Shown here: positions 16,655 to 25,582 of the stretch, piece by piece | Layout of the letters: the number at the start of each line of letters is the position of its first letter | How positions within the stretch are numbered: position 1 is the first letter of the stretch | Assembly: GCA_003522085.1 (NCBI GenBank) | Contig: DPGI01000006.1 | Coordinates: forward strand, 2,191-40,681 | Reading direction: 5' to 3' | Source of the DNA: Clostridiales bacterium | GTDB lineage: Bacteria > Bacillota > Clostridia > Christensenellales > UBA1242 | DNA: 38,491 bases | The notes under the pieces: model-generated | The model's input: only the letters and a program-made list of their open reading frames with translations | What the model was told of the DNA's origin: nothing | The model's database searches: none | Program-made: the position numbers and the translations under genes

Positions 16655-17233
16655 TTAGCATGTTTCGTCTAAATATGTAGCCTCAATATCCGCCAAATGC
16701 ACGAGAAGCGCGAGTGGATAATTATAGTAGGCTGTTTGAAGCCCGTAGTAACCGCCTTTCACCCTTGCGTCAAATCCACCCATGTGCCAATTTATAGCCA
16801 TTGCTTCTTCTCGAGTAAGCTTTATGAACGAACTGATGATATAAACACTTTTTTCGCCGTGCCCATAAGGCAAACTATCTTCAAATTTATAGCAAGGTAT
16901 TTTTTGCCAAACTCCATTTTCGTCTTTAACATTTCTGGTGTCAGAAATATAGCAATTTACTTTGCAGACATCATGCAAAAGTGCAACGATAGCCGCAGTT
17001 TCAGCCGAAACTGTTTGGCGCCAATCTTTGCCATATTCTGACTCAAGAAGTTTTACAAGACGTCTATAAACAAAAACCGAATGTTTGCAAAGCCCGCCTT
17101 CTTCGGCACTGTGACGATTGGTTGATGCTGGCGCGGTGAAAAAGTCGCTTCTTTCAAGCCAATCTAAAAGTTTATCGCTTCCTTCACGCTCAATATCATA
17201 AAAAATCTCCAAAAATTCTTCTTTATAATTCAT
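16655..17233 (-). CDS. HD-domain phosphohydrolase-like protein
   Basis: A 192-aa protein with an HD-type metal site: H in GLCKHSVFVY (about residue 53), the paired HD in ALLHDVCKV (about 87-88), and further His/Asp candidates in YGHGEKS and NWHMGGFD. HD proteins hydrolyse nucleotides or phosphodiesters; the substrate is not evident. Similar small HD proteins occur in Firmicutes chromosomes and prophages. The ATG at 17233 follows GAGGGG; an earlier in-frame ATG at 17269 has no ribosome site. It stands alone, between the acidic membrane protein and the tatD-ksgA operon. Confidence 0.75.
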   Translation of the reverse strand: MNYKEEFLEIFYDIEREGSDKLLDWLERSDFFTAPASTNRHSAEEGGLCKHSVFVYRRLVKLLESEYGKDWRQTVSAETAAIVALLHDVCKVNCYISDTRNVKDENGVWQKIPCYKFEDSLPYGHGEKSVYIISSFIKLTREEAMAINWHMGGFDARVKGGYYGLQTAYYNYPLALLVHLADIEATYLDETC

Positions 17234-17390
17234 ATTTTCCCCTCGATGATCTATGTAATATTTTAACATATTTTTGTAAATTTGGAAACATTTTTATTTG
17301 ATTTTTCATAAATAACAGCATGAAACATATGACATCGCCACAAATGTTGTATTTGTCAACGGCGATCGCGATTGAGCTTTGCAAAAATAA

Positions 17391-17414
17391 AACCCCGCAC
17401 GAAATTGCGGAGTT
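17391..17414 (-). terminator. Terminator of the tatD-ksgA operon
   Basis: Hairpin CCGCA/TGCGG extended by AAC/GTT around a one-base bulge, followed on the minus strand by GGGGTTTTATTTTT. The 17234-17500 gap otherwise shows no gene. Confidence 0.7.
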
Positions 17415-17500
17415 AAAAATTTTGCTAGGTCAAATTTGCTGTTCGATAAATTCGATAACTGCCCATAAACATTGCAGTTAAATCAATTTTTTCTAAGAAC

Positions 17501-17623
17501 TTAATTTTTTTCTATATAGTTGATTAAGTCTTCAAATACATAATAAACCGCATCAATGGAATTATCAACTAGTAAAATATCTCGCGCTTTATAAATCTTT
17601 TTTAAAATTTCATCTTTTATCAT
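17501..17623 (-). CDS. Small 40-aa protein overlapping the end of ksgA
   Basis: A 40-codon ORF that begins inside the last codons of ksgA (14-bp overlap) with a GGGGAG ribosome site seven bases before ATG. The product is amphipathic and probably one helix pair (MIKDEILKKIYKARD ... VFEDLINYIEKN), rich in Lys, Asp and Ile, without a signal or membrane segment. Good spacing, coupling to ksgA and a terminator downstream support it being translated. No family recognised. Confidence 0.5.
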   Translation of the reverse strand: MIKDEILKKIYKARDILLVDNSIDAVYYVFEDLINYIEKN

Positions 17624-18416
17624 GGCTTTTCTCCCCGATAAATTTATTTAATAAATGCCCCAGCTTAACAAAATCGTCAATTGAAAGTTGCTCCGCCCTT
17701 TTTGAAAGGTCAAAATCAAGCCCAGAAAGAGCGTTCTTTGGCACATTTAATCCTTCCGACAGATTGTTTAGCAGTGTCTTACGTCTGCTTTTAAATGCCG
17801 TTTTAATCAATTTAAAATAGGTTTGTTTGTCTAAGTCATATTTATTTGGTTCAATATCAAGTCTAACGATGCACGAATCAACATCAGGAGATGGCGTAAA
17901 CATTTGTCTTGGAACTTTTCTCATGATTTTGGCTTGTCCAAAATATGCACAACTAAGCGAAAGAACGCCATAGTCTTTGCTTCCCTGTTTTGCAACTATT
18001 CGGTCGCCCACTTCTTTTTGAACCATAATTGTCAGCGATTTCAGTTTGTTGCTTTCCAAAAATTTAAAGATAAGCGGCGAAGTGATGTAATACGGCAAAT
18101 TCGCCACAAGTTTGTATTCCCCGTCAAAATCTTTTTCAATTTCGCTTAAAGGTTTTTCAAGAGCATCTTCAAAATGAAGAGTTAAATTTTTAAGTCCCAG
18201 CCCAAGCAAATGTGGCTGAAGTTCGTTGTCAATTTCATATGACACCACTTTGCTCGCTCTTTCACAAAGCGGAACGGTCAGAGCGCCCATACCGGCGCCG
18301 ATTTCTAAAACCTGGTCGCCAAAGCCAATCTCCGCATCGGCGCAGATTGAAGACAAAAGGTTTTTATCAGTTAAGAAATTTTGACCAAATTTTTTCTTAA
18401 AATTAAAATTTTTCAT
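17610..18416 (-). CDS. rsmA: 16S rRNA dimethyladenosine transferase RsmA/KsgA
   Basis: A 268-aa enzyme that dimethylates the two adjacent adenines near the 3' end of 16S rRNA late in small-subunit assembly. Family marks: KKFGQNFLTD at the start, the AdoMet motif LEIGAGMGALTVPL (about 38-51), VANLPYYITSPLIFKFL (the NLPY catalytic motif) and the late RRKTLLNNL block. Its ATG overlaps the tatD stop as ATGA. The tatD-ksgA order is classical for Firmicutes; rnmV, often between them, is absent here. Confidence 0.96.
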   Translation of the reverse strand: MKNFNFKKKFGQNFLTDKNLLSSICADAEIGFGDQVLEIGAGMGALTVPLCERASKVVSYEIDNELQPHLLGLGLKNLTLHFEDALEKPLSEIEKDFDGEYKLVANLPYYITSPLIFKFLESNKLKSLTIMVQKEVGDRIVAKQGSKDYGVLSLSCAYFGQAKIMRKVPRQMFTPSPDVDSCIVRLDIEPNKYDLDKQTYFKLIKTAFKSRRKTLLNNLSEGLNVPKNALSGLDFDLSKRAEQLSIDDFVKLGHLLNKFIGEKSHDKR

Positions 18417-19168
18417 ATTTTAAACACTCTTTTTGCATTTTTTGTAGTAATTTTTGCAATTTCTTCGATATTCATATTTTTTAATTCCGCAATTTTTTCG
18501 GCAACCAAAACAACATTTTTAGGCTCATTTACCTGTCCTCTCAGTGGCACAGGTGCAAGATATGGCGTGTCCGTTTCTAGTAAAATTCTGTCTAAAGGTA
18601 AAAACTGAATCACGTCTTTCATCGTCTTTGAATTTTTAAAAGTGCAAATGCCGCCAAACGTAAAATCCAATCCTAAATCAAGCAGCCTTTTCGCGTCATT
18701 AACATCGCCGCCAAAACAATGAATCACACCTCCATAGACGAGTAAATCTTTATGTTCGTGCAATATTGAAATAACATCTTCCATAGCGTCGCGCACATGC
18801 ACAACAACAGGCTTTTTAAGGTCATGCGCGATTTCTAGTTGTCTAACAAAAAGATACTTTTGAAAATCCTTGTTGTCACTTCGAAAATGATAGTCAAGCC
18901 CTATTTCGCCAATAGCAACAACCTTTTCGTTTTTTGCAAGCGAAATCAGTTTTTGTTCATCTTCTTTTGTAAGCACTTCAAAATCTTCGGGATGAAAACC
19001 TACACACGCATAAACAATGTCGTTTTCTTTGGCAAGTTGCACACTTTTTAAACACGAATCAATATTTGTCCCAGGACAAACAATAGCCTCAACAAGTGCG
19101 TCTTTGGCGTTTTTTATTGCCGCTTTTGCATCTATTTCATAAATATGTGCGTGCGAATCTATAAACAT
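18413..19168 (-). CDS. tatD: TatD-family metal-dependent DNase
   Basis: A 251-aa TIM-barrel hydrolase. It shows the metal ligands typical of the family: FIDSHAHIY at the start, GEIGLDYHF, VVHVRDA, VIHCFGG and LLETDTPYLAPVPLRG, with length normal for TatD. These enzymes have 3'-5' exonuclease activity and assist DNA repair or quality control. No ribosome site precedes ATG; instead TTGACA-17-TAGGCT ends six bases before it, suggesting a leaderless mRNA. First gene of the tatD-ksgA operon, divergent from spmA. Confidence 0.95.
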   Translation of the reverse strand: MFIDSHAHIYEIDAKAAIKNAKDALVEAIVCPGTNIDSCLKSVQLAKENDIVYACVGFHPEDFEVLTKEDEQKLISLAKNEKVVAIGEIGLDYHFRSDNKDFQKYLFVRQLEIAHDLKKPVVVHVRDAMEDVISILHEHKDLLVYGGVIHCFGGDVNDAKRLLDLGLDFTFGGICTFKNSKTMKDVIQFLPLDRILLETDTPYLAPVPLRGQVNEPKNVVLVAEKIAELKNMNIEEIAKITTKNAKRVFKI

Positions 19169-19174
19169 ACCAAA

Positions 19175-19203
19175 AGCCTAACACAAGCCCCTTAATTTGT
19201 CAA
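19175..19203 (-). promoter_or_regulatory. tatD promoter, apparently giving a leaderless mRNA
   Basis: Minus strand TTGACA (19198-19203), 17-base spacer, TAGGCT (19175-19180), then six bases to the ATG at 19168. Transcription would be expected to start at or next to the A of ATG. Confidence 0.6.
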
Positions 19204-19222
19204 GAAATATGCCTTGCAGACA

Positions 19223-19228
19223 TATATT
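19223..19228 (+). promoter_or_regulatory. Possible -10 box of spmA
   Basis: TATATT six bases before the spmA ATG, with no ribosome site between. A sporulation sigma factor could read this region (CATATATT is somewhat like a sigma-E -10), but no matching -35 at correct spacing is evident. Confidence 0.3.
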
Positions 19229-19234
19229 TAAGAT

Positions 19235-19819
19235 ATGAATAAAATTTGGTTTTTAATGATGGTCATTTCTCTTACAACCTTGCTTTTTGTCGATCCCTCC
19301 GCCACTTTAAACGAAATGATAAGCGCAGCGTCATCGTCGTTTAAACTTTGCTTGGAACTTTGCGCCGTCTATGCGGTATGGCTTGGCCTGCTTGAAATAG
19401 TCGAAGTGTCCGGGCTAGGCAAAAAACTTGCGAAACTCTTGCGCCCCATAATAAAAAAACTCTTCAAAGTCGACAATGAAGAAGTTGAAAAAATGATAGC
19501 CTTAAATATGTCTGCCAATCTCCTTGGCCTTGGCAACGCCGCAACGCCGATGGGCATAAAAGCAATGAAAGCGATGGACGACGGCAGTGGCAAAGCCACA
19601 TATTCCATGATAATGTTGATTGTGGTGAACGCCACATCTATTCAACTTTTGCCAAGCACAGTGATAGGCCTGCGTGCATCAGCCGGCAGCGCCAATCCCG
19701 CCGACATCATTCTTCCAACACTCATCTCCACTTTGATTACCACCATCTTTGCAATTTCACTTGTCATCTTGTGCCACAATATCTCAAAAAGATGGAAAAG
19801 GCGGAGGTCGAAAAAATGA
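19235..19819 (+). CDS. spmA: Spore maturation protein A
   Basis: A 194-aa membrane protein of the nucleoside-recognition/Gate domain family. Recognisable stretches are LCAVYAVWLGLLEIVEVSGLG, the core NMSANLLGLGNAATPMGIKAM (family hallmark, about 91-111) and VNATSIQLLPSTVIGLR. About four to five membrane helices, ending in a basic tail. SpmA and SpmB are needed for full dehydration of the spore core in Bacillus and Clostridium, so this supports a sporulating ancestor. It overlaps spmB by ATGA. No ribosome site is evident before the ATG. Confidence 0.95.
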   Translation: MNKIWFLMMVISLTTLLFVDPSATLNEMISAASSSFKLCLELCAVYAVWLGLLEIVEVSGLGKKLAKLLRPIIKKLFKVDNEEVEKMIALNMSANLLGLGNAATPMGIKAMKAMDDGSGKATYSMIMLIVVNATSIQLLPSTVIGLRASAGSANPADIILPTLISTLITTIFAISLVILCHNISKRWKRRRSKK

Positions 19820-20322
19820 GCGCATATATTCTCCCCATTTTGTTTATTGGTCTATTTATTTATGCTTATATCAAAAAAATCAACACATATGACACATTCG
19901 TAAAAGGTGCAAAAGGCGCAATCGAACTTGCCGTAAGCATCTTCCCATATATAGCTTGCATTATGATTGCGGTTGCGCTTTTGCGCGTGAGCGGCATAAC
20001 CGAATTCTTGGCAAGGCTGCTCGCTCCTGTCTTTTCGTTTTTAGGGATTCCGCCCGAACTTTGCGAACTTGTTTTGCTTCGTCCATTCACGGGTTCTGGC
20101 TCGTATGCGCTTTTAAATGACGTCTACACTGCCTTCGGGCCTGACTGTTATATATCGCGCTGTGCATCAGTCATCATGGGTTGCAGCGAAACGATATTCT
20201 ATGTCACGACAGTATATCTTTCGCAAACCAAAGTCAAAAAACTTTACTATGCGATTCCATGCGCACTTGCAGCATCAATCTTAGGCGCAATCATTGCGTG
20301 CCTGCTGTGCCGCGTAATGTAA
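19816..20322 (+). CDS. spmB: Spore maturation protein B
   Basis: A 168-aa partner of SpmA with the same Gate fold: LPILFIGLFIYAYIKK, FPYIACIMIAVALLRVSG, LLRPFTGSGSYALLND (hallmark, about 89-104) and a GCSETIFYVTTVYL block. The ATG at 19816 overlaps the spmA stop and has GGAGG eight bases upstream; the in-frame GTG at 19771 inside spmA is rejected. Acts in the forespore membrane during core dehydration. Confidence 0.95.
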   Translation: MSAYILPILFIGLFIYAYIKKINTYDTFVKGAKGAIELAVSIFPYIACIMIAVALLRVSGITEFLARLLAPVFSFLGIPPELCELVLLRPFTGSGSYALLNDVYTAFGPDCYISRCASVIMGCSETIFYVTTVYLSQTKVKKLYYAIPCALAASILGAIIACLLCRVM

Positions 20323-20339
20323 AAAGAAAACAAAAAAGA

Positions 20340-20363
20340 AAAAAGAGGTTTTCGCCTCTTTTT
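20340..20363. terminator. Shared terminator between spmB and trmN6
   Basis: Nine-bp stem AAAAAGAGG/CCTCTTTTT with loop TTTTCG between two convergent genes; it overlaps the last base pairs of the trmN6 stop codon and can serve both. Confidence 0.85.
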
Positions 20364-21096
20364 ATTTACTCCAAATTCCATCTTTTATTTCTTGAATATA
20401 GTTTCCGTCGCTGTCATTTGTTACAAGATTTGGAAGAACTTTAACTCCGCTCTTCCCACCTTTTACAGCCTCAACAACAAATAATATAGGTTTTTTTCTG
20501 CCATTTTCTGTAAAAAACATGCGTTTGGGCTGCAAATTATTGCAAATTAAATGATAAATCATTTCTGCACTTCTATCGGCGTCATAAACAAAATATGCTC
20601 TGCCGCCAAACTTTAACATATCCGAAGCACACTTAACAAGCTTTTCAATCGGCAGTGATTTTTCATGTCTTGCGATCGCCTTGCTTTCATTTTCGTTTTT
20701 CGCAGCAGCACCTTCTTTTTTGTATGGTGGATTTGAAAAGACGACATCAACGCTGCCAACCGACAAATATTTTTTAAAGTTGCAAACATCATCGTTTATC
20801 ACGTCAACATTTTTAATGCCATTCAACTGCAAACTTTTAATCGACATTTCATAAAGTGGCTGTTGCAATTCAAATGCAGTTATGTGGCTGACATTTGTTT
20901 TTTTAGTCGCGAGAATAGAAATTACTCCGCTTCCCGAGCCAATCTCGACTGCCTTTTCGCCCCTTTTAATTTTTAAAAAGTTTGCCAGCACCACCGAATC
21001 AGACGTAAACGAATAAAGATTTCGATCCTGCACAATCTTTAAACCTTCAAATTGCAAATCGTCAAGTCTTTCACTTTCTTTCAAACTTAATTTCAT
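20362..21096 (-). CDS. trmN6: tRNA1(Val) adenine-37 N6-methyltransferase (TrmN6/YabB family)
   Basis: A 244-aa class I methyltransferase: AVEIGSGSGVISILAT (AdoMet site, about 50-65), VFSNPPYKKEG (catalytic NPPY, about 125-135). Members methylate N6 of A37 in tRNA(Val). The N-terminus DDLQFEGLKIVQDRNLYSFTSDSVVLANFL is typical of YabB proteins. It overlaps the end of ricT; the ATG at 21096 was preferred over the adjacent TTG at 21099, though the ribosome site AAAGGA fits both. In Bacillus the order is holB-yaaT-yabA-yabB; yabA is missing here. Confidence 0.9.
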   Translation of the reverse strand: MKLSLKESERLDDLQFEGLKIVQDRNLYSFTSDSVVLANFLKIKRGEKAVEIGSGSGVISILATKKTNVSHITAFELQQPLYEMSIKSLQLNGIKNVDVINDDVCNFKKYLSVGSVDVVFSNPPYKKEGAAAKNENESKAIARHEKSLPIEKLVKCASDMLKFGGRAYFVYDADRSAEMIYHLICNNLQPKRMFFTENGRKKPILFVVEAVKGGKSGVKVLPNLVTNDSDGNYIQEIKDGIWSK

Positions 21097-21886
21097 CAAG
21101 ATTATATTCCTTTATTTCGCTTGTAGAATCATCTTCAAACTTAACGCTAACTTTGCGCGACAACAAGTCGTTGTAAACAACTTTCCCCATACCTTCATTT
21201 GTTTTCACCATCATTCCAACTTTAGGCATTTCTTTAAGTGCGTCAACATATTCTTGGTTTTCATAAGCAAGGCAGCACAAAAGTTTTCCACATACGCCAC
21301 TTATTGAATTTGGGTTGAGTGACAAGTTTTGGTTCTTGGCCATCTTTATCGAAATATGATCCGACAGCCCATAGCCTTGACTGCAGCAGCATTCTTTGCC
21401 ACATATACCAAGCCCTCCCATACATCTGACAGCATCACGCGGCCCAATTTGACGGAGTTCAATTCTGGTTTTAAATCGCTCTGCAAGTTTTTTGGCAAAG
21501 TTTCTAAAATCAACCCTTCCTTCTGATGTAAAGTTTACAGTCATGCGCGAAAAGTCATAATTTGCCTCAACTGAAACAATTTTCATCTCTAAACCGCTTT
21601 TTTTTGCCATTTCTCTGATTTCTGGCAAATATGACGCAGCCTTTTTATCATTTTTATCTGCTTCTTCAATTTCTTGTTGTGAAGCAATTCTTATCACGTT
21701 TTTGAGCGGCTCTTCAAGCACACTTGGATCGATAACCTTTTCTTCTTCCACAACTCTTACAAGGTCGTTCCCCTTTTCGGTTTCAACAATAACTTGATCG
21801 CCCTTTTTTAATTGCAAGCCATTTGGGCTGAAAGAATATGTGCTAAGCCCATGGCGAAATCTAACGCCAACAACATTTATTTGCAT
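21071..21886 (-). CDS. ricT: PSP1-domain protein RicT (YaaT)
   Basis: A 271-aa protein with the PSP1 C-terminal domain. The cysteine-rich signature CMGGLGICGKECCCSQGYG (about 155-173) and a second SGVCGKLLCCLAYE (about 193-206) bind iron-sulfur clusters in the RicAFT complex, which helps RNase Y mature mRNAs and affects sporulation and competence in Bacillus. A GGAGG site precedes ATG and the gene overlaps holB by 10 bp. Confidence 0.93.
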   Translation of the reverse strand: MQINVVGVRFRHGLSTYSFSPNGLQLKKGDQVIVETEKGNDLVRVVEEEKVIDPSVLEEPLKNVIRIASQQEIEEADKNDKKAASYLPEIREMAKKSGLEMKIVSVEANYDFSRMTVNFTSEGRVDFRNFAKKLAERFKTRIELRQIGPRDAVRCMGGLGICGKECCCSQGYGLSDHISIKMAKNQNLSLNPNSISGVCGKLLCCLAYENQEYVDALKEMPKVGMMVKTNEGMGKVVYNDLLSRKVSVKFEDDSTSEIKEYNLDEIKFERK

Positions 21887-22833
21887 AGATATTTAACCTC
21901 CAAAATATTCATAACCAGATTATCCGCTACAAGAGGCAGGTTTACGTTAAAACTCAAATCGCGAACCGCTTTGTTTAACGTTAAGCACAAGTTTGACAAG
22001 CATTTGATTGAAAGATCGTTTGCCATGATCGAAATCTTGTCGCAAAACATATCAAGCGAAATCTTTCCGTTTTTTTGCGTTTTTAAAATCAAAGCATCTT
22101 CGATCGCCAAATTCATAACCTCAATCATCGTCAAGATGTCGCTTTTAATATCAACAATTCTTTTTACATATTTAATCGCCTCACGGCTTGAAGCAAGTTC
22201 TCCCAAAATTCCAAGCCCTAAAAGCGCGATATCTTTAAGATTTTCTTTTTTGCTTAACTGAATACTTTTCGAAATATAGCCGCCGCCAAGTCGTGCCGCT
22301 AAAAGTTTGGTTTGCTCGTCGCCAGACAAAAGTGGCAAAATCTGCTCTTCACAAACTGGTGGCAATTCAATTTTGTTGCAACGCGAACGAATCGTTGGCA
22401 GAACCTTTTCGATGTTTGAAGTTGTGAGAATATAATAAACGCAGTCGTTTGGCTCTTCAAGAGATTTGAGAAGTTTGTTTTGAGCCTCTTCGGTCGATAA
22501 ATCAACTGATGTGATAATAAATATTTTTTTATCAGCAAATATAGGCTTAATAAAACTTTCTTCAACTATTTTTTTGCTGTCATCAACCAAAAGTTTTGCG
22601 CCTTCTGGATAAAACTTTATATCGGGGTGGCTGCCCGCCTCCACCTTCTTGCAGTTTTCGCACTCTCCACACATTTTTTCACACAAGATTGCTTGCGCAA
22701 AAAGCGATGCCATTTCGTTTGCAGAAAAAGCATCTTTGCTGACAATTAAATAACTATGTGATGCAGAAGAATGTTTAAGCGACTTTAAGAAAGTTGCAAA
22801 TTCATTGCTTTGCAAAAATATATCTTTAAGCAT
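21877..22833 (-). CDS. holB: DNA polymerase III delta-prime subunit
   Basis: A 318-aa clamp-loader subunit. The AAA+ fold is visible with the four-Cys zinc module CEKMCGECENC (about 51-61), SHPDIKFYPEG, KLLKSLEEPNDCVYYILTT and the SRCNKIELP arginine-finger motif (about 150). The P-loop position reads SKDAFSANEM, so it cannot bind ATP in the usual way, as is also true of E. coli delta-prime. First gene of holB-ricT-trmN6. No ribosome site; an extended -10 ends six bases before ATG. Confidence 0.9.
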   Translation of the reverse strand: MLKDIFLQSNEFATFLKSLKHSSASHSYLIVSKDAFSANEMASLFAQAILCEKMCGECENCKKVEAGSHPDIKFYPEGAKLLVDDSKKIVEESFIKPIFADKKIFIITSVDLSTEEAQNKLLKSLEEPNDCVYYILTTSNIEKVLPTIRSRCNKIELPPVCEEQILPLLSGDEQTKLLAARLGGGYISKSIQLSKKENLKDIALLGLGILGELASSREAIKYVKRIVDIKSDILTMIEVMNLAIEDALILKTQKNGKISLDMFCDKISIMANDLSIKCLSNLCLTLNKAVRDLSFNVNLPLVADNLVMNILEVKYLCK

Positions 22834-22839
22834 AGTTAA

Positions 22840-22848
22840 ATTTTAACA
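22840..22848 (-). promoter_or_regulatory. Extended -10 of holB, leaderless geometry
   Basis: Minus strand TGTTAAAAT, then TTAACT and ATG. A weak -35 (TTGATT) lies 16 bases upstream. The nine bases before and including the ATG are the same as at addB (TTAACTATG). Confidence 0.55.
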
Positions 22849-22905
22849 CAATATTGCAAAAAATCAAACTATTTATTTTTATTAAGTGAAATTATTGCAA
22901 ATTAA

Positions 22906-22932
22906 ATAAAAAAGTGCGGCTTTTTTCGCACT
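22906..22932 (-). terminator. Terminator of the uppP-calcium ATPase unit
   Basis: AGTGCG/CGCACT stem with an eight-base loop, followed on the minus strand by TTTTTT; 22 bases after the ATPase stop codon. Confidence 0.85.
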
Positions 22933-22953
22933 ATTTTATATTTTTTGTTTTAT

Positions 22954-25581
22954 TTATTTTTTTGCTTTTCCCTTTTGATTGCGACGAAGAAAATATTTGC
23001 AAATTTCACTGGCCACAAGCATAACAATCGACACAAGCAAAATCCACAACCATTCAAATCCCGTAAGCGTGGCAAGTCGCAAAACTTTGTGAAGCGGAGT
23101 CGCAGCAATAAGTGCCAGCAGCCCGCCCGCAAACAGCACGGCGATATTGCAGAATTTGTTTGCAAACGGATTTGATTTAAAAATGCTTTGTTCTGTTCGA
23201 ATCGAAATGAGATAGAAAAATTGAACTATATTCAAAGTGTAAAAAGCCATACTCATAGCGCTTGCTTCGCCGTAAATATAAAGTCCAATGCAGAAAGACG
23301 ATATTGTCAATGCCGTTTGAACAAATCCCATGACAATCGTCATCCAGCCGTTGCCGTCACTGAACATTCCTTTCCCTTTTTCCCGCGGCCTTTCTTCCAT
23401 AAGGTCACATTCCGCAGGCTCAACGCCCAGCGCGATGGCTGGCAAAGAATCGGTAATCAAGTTGACAAACAATATTTGAATCGGCAACAAAAATGTGTAT
23501 TGCGGAAAGATAAGAGTTGCAAAAAATAACGCTAAAATTTCTCCCATGTTTGCAGAAAACAAAAATTTGACTGTTTTTTGTATATTTTTATATACTTTTC
23601 TACCTTCTTCCACGGCAACCACAATCGTTGCAAAATTATCGTCTGTGATGATGATGTCAGCAACTTCTTTCGCAACATCCGTTCCAGTAATCCCCATGCC
23701 TATGCCTATGCTTGCTTTTTTCATGCTGGCAGCATCATTGACGCCGTCGCCCGTCATAGCCACCACGTGTCCAAGACTCTTCAAGCCGTCAACTATTCGC
23801 GTTTTGTTGTCGGGGCTAACTCGCGCAAACACATTCACCGAGCGCAATCGTTCTTTTAGTTGCTCATCACTTAACGCGTCAATCTCAACGCCGGTCATAA
23901 TTTCACTTCTTTTCGAAACAATTCCGATTTCTTTTGCCACGGCAAAAGCGGTTTCTGCATGGTCGCCCGTAATCATAATCGGACGCATTCCCGCCTTGCG
24001 GCATTTTTTAACGGCGTTTTTAACTTCAGGTCTTGGTGGGTCCATCATGCCCACAAGGCCCACAAAGGTCAGTTGATTTTCATCATATCCATTTTCGCTT
24101 CCAACGCTTTTTACTGCAAAGCCAAGCACTCTAAGCGCCTTTGACGCCATCATGGCATTGACCGCCAAAATTTCGTTTTTTCTTGCAGGCGTAAGTTCCA
24201 ATTCAATGCCGCTGATAAGAAGCTTTGTGCATCGGGCAAGCAGCATATCGACAGCGCCTTTTACAAATGCCGTTTTTTGACCTTCATACATGTTTATCGT
24301 GCTCATAAGCTTTCTTTCTGAATCAAACGGGACATCAAAAAGTCGCTTACTTTTTTGCTCGCAAATTGTCTTGTCATATCCATATTTTTTCGCAAAATTG
24401 ACAAGTGCGATTTCAGTCGGGTCGCCCATGTATCCATTTTTTGAAACCGAGCAATCATTGCAAAGCACCATTGCCGACAACAGCAGCGGAAAATCTTTTC
24501 CAATGTTTGAACGCGAATAGCTGAGTTTATTATCACAATATATCGCCTTGATTTCCATCTTGTTTTGAGTTATTGTTCCGGTTTTATCTGAGCAAATAAC
24601 GTCACAGCACCCCAGCGTTTCAACCGAATGCATGTGCTTTACAATCGCACGCTGCTTTGCGAGTCGCGACACACCTAGGCTCATGATAATTGTTATGACC
24701 GCCGGCATGCTTTCGGGAATCGCAGCAACTGAAATCGCGACCGCCGTCAAAAAGGCTTCCATTGGATTGTGCTTAGCAATAATCTCGATTATAAATGTAA
24801 CCACTGCCATTCCCAAAATCAAATAAGTGATTATCTTTCCAAGGTCTTTAATGCCCTTTTGAAGCGGAGTAAGTTCTTTTTTAGTGTTTGAAAGCGCACC
24901 CGCAATCTTGCCAAGTTCGCTGGCTTTTCCTACACTGACAACAAGCGCAAGCCCGCGCCCCTTGACAACGTTTGTGCCATTATACACCATGTTTTTACGC
25001 TCAGAAAGCGGCGTTGATTCTTTACAAATGCAATTTGCATCTTTTTCTACGGCATGGCTCTCGCCCGTCAGCGAAGACTCGTCAACATACAACGAAGAGC
25101 TTTCAATCAGCCTGCAATCCGCTGGCAAAATCGTTCCCGCTTCAAGCACAATTACGTCACCCGGCACAATTATTTCAGTTTTGATTTTAATTTGTTTGCC
25201 GTCTCTTAAAATAACCGATTCCGGCTGCGACATTTTTTCAAGCGCCAGCAACGATTTTTCTGCTTTGTTTTCTTGCAGTATTCCAAAAACAGCGTTCATA
25301 AGAACAATAGCTAAAATTACAGCGCCGTCAATAATTTCACTTGACGTGTGGTTTATCGCGCCAATTATAAAAGAAACCAGCGCAGATGCAAGCAAAATCA
25401 TAATCATCAAATCAGCAAACTGCATCAAAAACTTTTTAAGCAAACCGCTTTGTTTTTGTTTTTCTATGCGCTCACTTTTAAATTTCCTTGCTCTTAGCGC
25501 GGCATCTTCACTGCTAAGTCCGTTGAATCCAGACTTAACATTTTCAAAGCAAGCCGCTATACTTTGCGAATAAAAACTCAT
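22954..25581 (-). CDS. P-type (IIA/IIB-like) calcium-transporting ATPase
   Basis: An 875-aa pump using ATP to expel Ca2+ across the cell membrane. Seen in order: cation-ATPase N-terminal domain, actuator TGES (about 172), TM4 IPESMP (about 290; usual form PEGLP), phosphorylation site DKTGTIT (Asp about 332), KGA in the nucleotide domain, GDGVND hinge (about 612), TM6 NLITDSLPAIALG and ten likely membrane helices with the C-terminal four-helix domain. The ion-site residues Glu in TM4 and Asn/Asp in TM6 fit calcium. Length is normal for bacterial SERCA-like pumps. It starts one base after the uppP stop, so both come from one transcript. Confidence 0.92.
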   Translation of the reverse strand: MSFYSQSIAACFENVKSGFNGLSSEDAALRARKFKSERIEKQKQSGLLKKFLMQFADLMIMILLASALVSFIIGAINHTSSEIIDGAVILAIVLMNAVFGILQENKAEKSLLALEKMSQPESVILRDGKQIKIKTEIIVPGDVIVLEAGTILPADCRLIESSSLYVDESSLTGESHAVEKDANCICKESTPLSERKNMVYNGTNVVKGRGLALVVSVGKASELGKIAGALSNTKKELTPLQKGIKDLGKIITYLILGMAVVTFIIEIIAKHNPMEAFLTAVAISVAAIPESMPAVITIIMSLGVSRLAKQRAIVKHMHSVETLGCCDVICSDKTGTITQNKMEIKAIYCDNKLSYSRSNIGKDFPLLLSAMVLCNDCSVSKNGYMGDPTEIALVNFAKKYGYDKTICEQKSKRLFDVPFDSERKLMSTINMYEGQKTAFVKGAVDMLLARCTKLLISGIELELTPARKNEILAVNAMMASKALRVLGFAVKSVGSENGYDENQLTFVGLVGMMDPPRPEVKNAVKKCRKAGMRPIMITGDHAETAFAVAKEIGIVSKRSEIMTGVEIDALSDEQLKERLRSVNVFARVSPDNKTRIVDGLKSLGHVVAMTGDGVNDAASMKKASIGIGMGITGTDVAKEVADIIITDDNFATIVVAVEEGRKVYKNIQKTVKFLFSANMGEILALFFATLIFPQYTFLLPIQILFVNLITDSLPAIALGVEPAECDLMEERPREKGKGMFSDGNGWMTIVMGFVQTALTISSFCIGLYIYGEASAMSMAFYTLNIVQFFYLISIRTEQSIFKSNPFANKFCNIAVLFAGGLLALIAATPLHKVLRLATLTGFEWLWILLVSIVMLVASEICKYFLRRNQKGKAKK

Positions 25582-25582
25582 A

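Noticed and set aside
15998..16672. Plus-strand ORF of 224 codons rich in Ala, Ser and Val
   Set aside because: It is the antisense shadow of the Thr/Glu/Ala-rich membrane protein, whose promoter, ribosome site and terminator are clear.
17340..17375. GC-rich palindrome GGCGATCGCGATTG in the 17234-17500 gap
   Set aside because: Single copy and short, no paired arms at a useful distance; a TTGACA nearby on the minus strand lacks a convincing -10.
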